In this document: positions 6,443-9,244 of the stretch, one piece after another
How the letters are laid out: each line of letters opens with the position of its first letter
Position numbering within the stretch: position 1 is the stretch's first letter
Origin: Spirochaetota bacterium
GTDB taxonomy: Bacteria > Spirochaetota > JAGLSM01 > JAKPMW01
Direction of reading: 5' to 3'
Length of the DNA stretch: 9,244 nucleotides
Assembly: GCA_029548715.1 (NCBI GenBank)
Contig: JAKPMW010000014.1
Coordinates: 1-9,244 of the forward strand
Program-made: the position numbers and the translations under genes
The notes under the pieces: generated by a model
Database searches by the model: none
What the model saw: the letters and a program-made list of their open reading frames with translations, nothing else
Told to the model about the DNA's origin: nothing

Positions 6443-6781
6443 TCATCCCTTCCAGAGTCCGATGGCCAGACCGGCAAAAAAGCCGATGGCCAGTTCGGTG
6501 TTGAGCTGGAAGAGCTTTTTGACCGAGGCGATATCATCGGCGTGTTTGCCGAGCAGGTTGGTTGCACCTTCCTGCAGTCCTTTGGCCGTTGCCATGTGCT
6601 CGGGGTCGATGGTTCCATAGGTGAAGAGCTGCCAGGCGACAAAGGCGGCCAGCAGGAGGAGCCCGATCTTGAGGGCTTTTTTGAGGACAAATCCGATGAC
6701 AAAGCCGACGAGCCCGCCCAGGGCAAGATCGCGGATGGCGAGAAGGTGGGTCTCGTTGATGGCAGCGGTTTCCTTGCTCAT
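6443..6781 (-). CDS. FUN14-family small membrane protein
   Basis: This 112-residue protein has three hydrophobic segments. The first two are nearly continuous and glycine-rich (LALGGLVGFVIGFVLKKALK, residues 19-38, then IGLLLLAAFVAWQLFTYG, 39-56). A polar amphipathic stretch follows (57-92), then a C-terminal hairpin-like segment LAIGFFAGLAIGLWKG (97-112). The G-x-x-x-G-[FY]-x-x-[KR]-K pattern, the Q-L-x-x-Y-G end of the second segment and the closing G-F-x-x-G-x-x-x-G-x-x-x-G are the family pattern of bacterial and eukaryotic FUN14 proteins. The eukaryotic member FUNDC1 is a mitophagy receptor; bacterial members have no established role that I know. The ribosome binding site is weak (TAGG just upstream of the ATG). 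The gene is divergent from rex and convergent with trpS. Confidence 0.8.
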   Translation of the reverse strand: MSKETAAINETHLLAIRDLALGGLVGFVIGFVLKKALKIGLLLLAAFVAWQLFTYGTIDPEHMATAKGLQEGATNLLGKHADDIASVKKLFQLNTELAIGFFAGLAIGLWKG

Positions 6782-6815
6782 GACCTATCAAGTATCGGCG
6801 TGGCACGATAGTCCC

Positions 6816-6845
6816 TTTACAAGGCCCCGTGTTTTCTGGTAGGAT
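6816..6845 (+). promoter_or_regulatory. Candidate promoter for rex and the EF-G gene
   Basis: TTTACA (6816-6821, five of six matches to TTGACA) is followed after 18 bases by TAGGAT (6840-6845, four of six to TATAAT). The start would be near 6852, giving a leader of about 48 bases. A small palindrome CCTT-TAC-AAGG (6814-6824) overlaps the -35 and could be an operator, but it does not match the Rex consensus I know. Confidence 0.45.
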
Positions 6846-6899
6846 GAACAGACGCCGACGGGTTGAGTTACGGCAGAGTATGGTCATGGTGGACAGTGG

Positions 6900-7583
6900 A
6901 TGGGGAAAAAGGGCATACCCGAGATTGTGATTGAGCGCCTGCCGCGCTATTACCGCTGTTTTCGCGCCCTGCGCGGAAAGCGTGAAAAAATTTCCAGTCA
7001 TGAGCTGGCAGCCGAGATGCATACTTCCGCATCGCAGATCAGGCTTGATCTCTCCCATTTTGGAGGTTTTGGCCTTCAGGGGTACGGCTATAACGTTGAG
7101 GAACTGCATACCAAGCTGGGACAGATTCTGGGGGTTGACCAGGCCCAGTACTACGTGATTGTCGGGGCCGGCCGGCTGGGCCGGGCCATTGCCAATTTTC
7201 CCGTTTTCCAGGAAGTCGGCTTCAGTCTGGCCGGCATTTTTGATATTGACGACAGCGTTATCGGGCAGGATATCGGAGGCGTCAGGGTCTCGCACGCGGA
7301 CGGTCTGGCGCGGTTTCTGGGCGAGCATCCCGTCCGGATCGGGATCATTACTACTCCGGCTGAGGCTGCCCTCGGGGTTGCGGAGATCTTCAGGGCTGCC
7401 GGGGTCGGTGGTATCCTCAATTTTGCTCCCGTTGATATCGCGCCAACCAGACAGTTGCCGGTGACAAATATTCATCTTACTGACAGGCTTCTTTCCCTTT
7501 CGTGGCGCATCATGCACCGCGAGCAGGAGCAGGACGTTTCCCGAAAAGATGTTTGTTCCTTACAAAACACGACGAAGGAGTAG
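6900..7583 (+). CDS. rex: Redox-sensing transcriptional repressor Rex
   Basis: This 227-residue protein is homologous along its length to Rex, a dimeric repressor that senses the NADH/NAD+ ratio and controls fermentation and respiration genes. The N-terminal winged helix carries the family signature: IPEIVIERLPRYYRCFRAL (6-24), ISSHELA (31-37), SQIRLDLSHFGGFG (45-58) and GYGYNVEEL (61-69). The Rossmann domain begins at YYVIVGAGRLG (84-94, with G-x-G-x-x-G), followed by FDIDDSVIG (114-122), the I-T-T-P-A-E-A segment (150-156) and GILNFAPV (171-178). A C-terminal helix (about 194-210) would swap between subunits, and a short polar tail follows. Length is normal to slightly long. The Shine-Dalgarno is weak (GGTGGA, 6888-6893). 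The gene is followed after 3 bases by an EF-G-type gene and is divergent from FUN14. Confidence 0.96.
   Translation: MGKKGIPEIVIERLPRYYRCFRALRGKREKISSHELAAEMHTSASQIRLDLSHFGGFGLQGYGYNVEELHTKLGQILGVDQAQYYVIVGAGRLGRAIANFPVFQEVGFSLAGIFDIDDSVIGQDIGGVRVSHADGLARFLGEHPVRIGIITTPAEAALGVAEIFRAAGVGGILNFAPVDIAPTRQLPVTNIHLTDRLLSLSWRIMHREQEQDVSRKDVCSLQNTTKE
7575..7580 (+). promoter_or_regulatory. Ribosome binding site of the EF-G gene inside the 3' end of rex
   Basis: AAGGAG lies in the last two codons of rex, immediately before its TAG, and 6 bases ahead of the ATG at 7587. With only 3 bases between the two coding regions, translation of the two genes is likely to be coupled. Confidence 0.8.
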
Positions 7584-7586
7584 ACA

Positions 7587-9244
7587 ATGAAGGAGTACGG
7601 TACCGAAAACATCCGCAACGTGGCCATCATCGGGCATACCGGTGTGGGAAAGACGATGCTGATTGAAAACGCTCTCTATCAGGCAGGGCAGATCCAGAGC
7701 CTGGGATCGGTCGAGGCCGGAACAACGGTTTGCGATTTTGACGAAGAAGCGATCAAGCGCAAGATCAGTGTCCAGCTTGCGCTTGCAACCTGTGAATTCA
7801 AGGGCAGCAAGATTAATTTCATTGATACTCCCGGATCGCCGGATTTTACCGGGGACACACGGGCCTCGATGCGTGTGGCGGATGGCGCGGTCGTGCTGCT
7901 CGACGCTGTGGCCGGTATCGAGATCGGGACTGAAACCCTCTGGCACTATGCGGATGATTACAAGGTTCCGCGCATTGTCTGCATCAACAAGATGGACAAG
8001 GAGCATGCCAATTTCATGGGTGTGCTGTCTTCGCTTCAGGAAAAATTCCACAAGACTTGCGTTGCGATCCAGCTCCCCATTGGTGAGGGCCCGGCCTTCA
8101 AGGGGATTGTGGATCTGGTTCACATGCAGGCCGTCTATCCCGACGGGACAGGCCACGGAGTCAAGCGGGAGGCGATTCCCGCGGAGATGCAGGCCGAGGC
8201 CGAGACGTATCGTTCCAAACTCGTTGACGCTGCCGCCGAGAGCGACGACGCCCTGATCGAAAAGGTGCTTGACGGCAAGACCCTGACGGATGATGAAATC
8301 ATCGCCGGAATCCGGACCTGTGTCCTGACCTACAAGTTCATTCCCGTTGGCTGCTGTTCCCTTGCGACCAAGGTAGGGCTTCAGCTCTTGATGAACGAGA
8401 TCATTGATTCGCTCCCCAGTCCGGCCTATCGTGGTGAATACACTGGCAAGGATCCGGATACGGGGGCCGAAGTGGTGCGCCACCCGAAGGCCGACGAGCC
8501 CTTTGCCGGGTTTGTCTTCAAGACCTACACGGATCAGTATGCCGGCCGGATCAGTCTGGTTCGTGTGCGCTCGGGTGTGCTGGCCAAGGACGCCGAAATC
8601 CTCAATCCGCGCACCGGGGCCAAGTTTCGGGCGGCGCACCTGTATTCAATGGATGGAAAAAAGCAGATCGAGATCAACGAGGGACGGACCGGTGATATCA
8701 TTGCCCTCTTCAAGCTTGAGGGCGTGATGTGTGGTGATACCCTCTGTGACAAGGACAAAAAGTACATTGCACCGGCCATGGTCCTTCCCAGTCCGGTCTA
8801 CTTCCTTGCCATCCATGCCAAGCAGAAAAAGGATGAGGAAAAGCTCAACTCGATGCTACTCAAGGCTGCTGAAGATGACCCGACCTTTCATGTCAAATTC
8901 AACGCCGAGACGAGGGAGACCGTCATCGAGGCGATGGGGTCGCAGCAGGTGGATGTGGTCCTCTCGCGCATCATGTCGAGGACGAAGATCGAGGTTGAGA
9001 CCACGGTTCCCAGGGTGGCCTACCGCGAGACGATCACCAAGTCAGCCCAGGGTCACCACAAGCACAAGAAGCAGTCCGGCGGGCACGGCCAGTATGGTGA
9101 AGTCTATATCGAGGTCAAACCCATTGATCCGTCCGAGGTCTTTGCCTTTGAGGACGCGATTGTGGGCGGCGCTATCCCCCGCAATTTTATCCCCGGTGTC
9201 GAAAAGGGACTTCATGAGGGGATGGCGGCCGGCGTGCTTGCGGC
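7587..9244 (+). CDS. fusA: EF-G-type translational GTPase (FusA2/EF-G-2-like), 3' end outside window
   Basis: 552 codons are visible and the frame runs off the right edge; EF-G proteins are about 690-700 residues, so most of domain IV and domain V are missing from view. Seen in order: P-loop GHTGVGKT (16-23), switch I end KRKISV (57-62), G3 motif DTPGSPDF (80-87), G4 NKMD (134-137), the domain II barrel (about 300-390), domain III with DDPTFHVK, and the domain IV start QSGGHGQYG (about 493-501). EF-G catalyses ribosomal translocation and, with RRF, recycling. The P-loop (G-H-T-G-V-G-K-T rather than G-H-I-D-A-G-K-T), R-K-I-S-V instead of R-G-I-T-I, and Ser84 instead of the catalytic histidine place it with the EF-G-2/FusA2 paralogues rather than the housekeeping factor. 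It sits outside a str operon, directly after rex. Which translation step it serves is not established. Confidence 0.88.
   Translation, partial: MKEYGTENIRNVAIIGHTGVGKTMLIENALYQAGQIQSLGSVEAGTTVCDFDEEAIKRKISVQLALATCEFKGSKINFIDTPGSPDFTGDTRASMRVADGAVVLLDAVAGIEIGTETLWHYADDYKVPRIVCINKMDKEHANFMGVLSSLQEKFHKTCVAIQLPIGEGPAFKGIVDLVHMQAVYPDGTGHGVKREAIPAEMQAEAETYRSKLVDAAAESDDALIEKVLDGKTLTDDEIIAGIRTCVLTYKFIPVGCCSLATKVGLQLLMNEIIDSLPSPAYRGEYTGKDPDTGAEVVRHPKADEPFAGFVFKTYTDQYAGRISLVRVRSGVLAKDAEILNPRTGAKFRAAHLYSMDGKKQIEINEGRTGDIIALFKLEGVMCGDTLCDKDKKYIAPAMVLPSPVYFLAIHAKQKKDEEKLNSMLLKAAEDDPTFHVKFNAETRETVIEAMGSQQVDVVLSRIMSRTKIEVETTVPRVAYRETITKSAQGHHKHKKQSGGHGQYGEVYIEVKPIDPSEVFAFEDAIVGGAIPRNFIPGVEKGLHEGMAAGVLA

Noticed and set aside
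6782..6899. Canonical Rex operator upstream of rex
   Set aside because: I looked for a TTGTGAA/TTCACAA-type inverted repeat. Only a TTGTAA half-site and a short unrelated palindrome are present.
7560..8639. Minus-strand open frame of 359 codons across the EF-G gene
   Set aside because: It is antisense to highly conserved GTPase motifs, and its sequence looks like a reverse-frame shadow.

Overview
The window reads as an ordinary bacterial chromosome segment, moderately GC-rich (clearly so from about 1300 onward). It holds eight genes, two of them cut by the window edges. Two lipoproteins point to a cell with an outer or otherwise lipid-anchored surface layer. A redox sensor (Rex) and a tryptophanyl-tRNA synthetase with a complete iron-sulfur cysteine motif fit an anaerobic or facultatively anaerobic lifestyle. 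The combination of proteins suggests a non-model Gram-negative phylum; something near Kiritimatiellota/Lentisphaerota is my guess, at low confidence. I see no tRNA, rRNA, insertion sequence, CRISPR array, phage gene or defence system.

Layout. (1) 3-1211: the tail of a probable OB-fold protein, then a 327-residue lipoprotein 18 bases downstream, probably one operon and locally more AT-rich than the rest. (2) 1273-2494: a promoter, a 367-residue short-chain-dehydrogenase-type protein related to FabV/trans-2-enoyl-CoA reductases, and a strong 14-bp terminator hairpin that also serves the convergent gene. (3) 2550-2978, minus strand: a small helical lipoprotein. (4) 2979-3264: a divergent intergenic region with a nested inverted repeat and a good extended -10 promoter. 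(5) 3265-5109: a membrane protein with a glycine-rich loop, two Tim44-like/zinc-ribbon modules and a C-terminal TerB-like domain, closed by a rho-independent terminator. (6) 5223-6218: trpS. (7) 6443-6781, minus strand: a FUN14-family membrane protein, convergent with trpS. (8) 6900-9244: rex followed after 3 bases by an EF-G-type GTPase that leaves the window, divergent from FUN14.

How the genes work together. Most are single-gene units rather than a pathway. The two real pairings are OB-fold/lipoprotein at the left edge and rex/EF-G at the right edge. In the latter, the GTPase ribosome-binding site lies inside the last codons of rex, so the two are very likely co-transcribed. The items most worth a second look are the Fe-S motif in TrpRS, the duplicated Tim44/zinc-ribbon/TerB membrane protein, the divergent FabV-like reductase, and the EF-G paralogue lacking the catalytic histidine. 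I do not see a convincing multi-gene undescribed system here.
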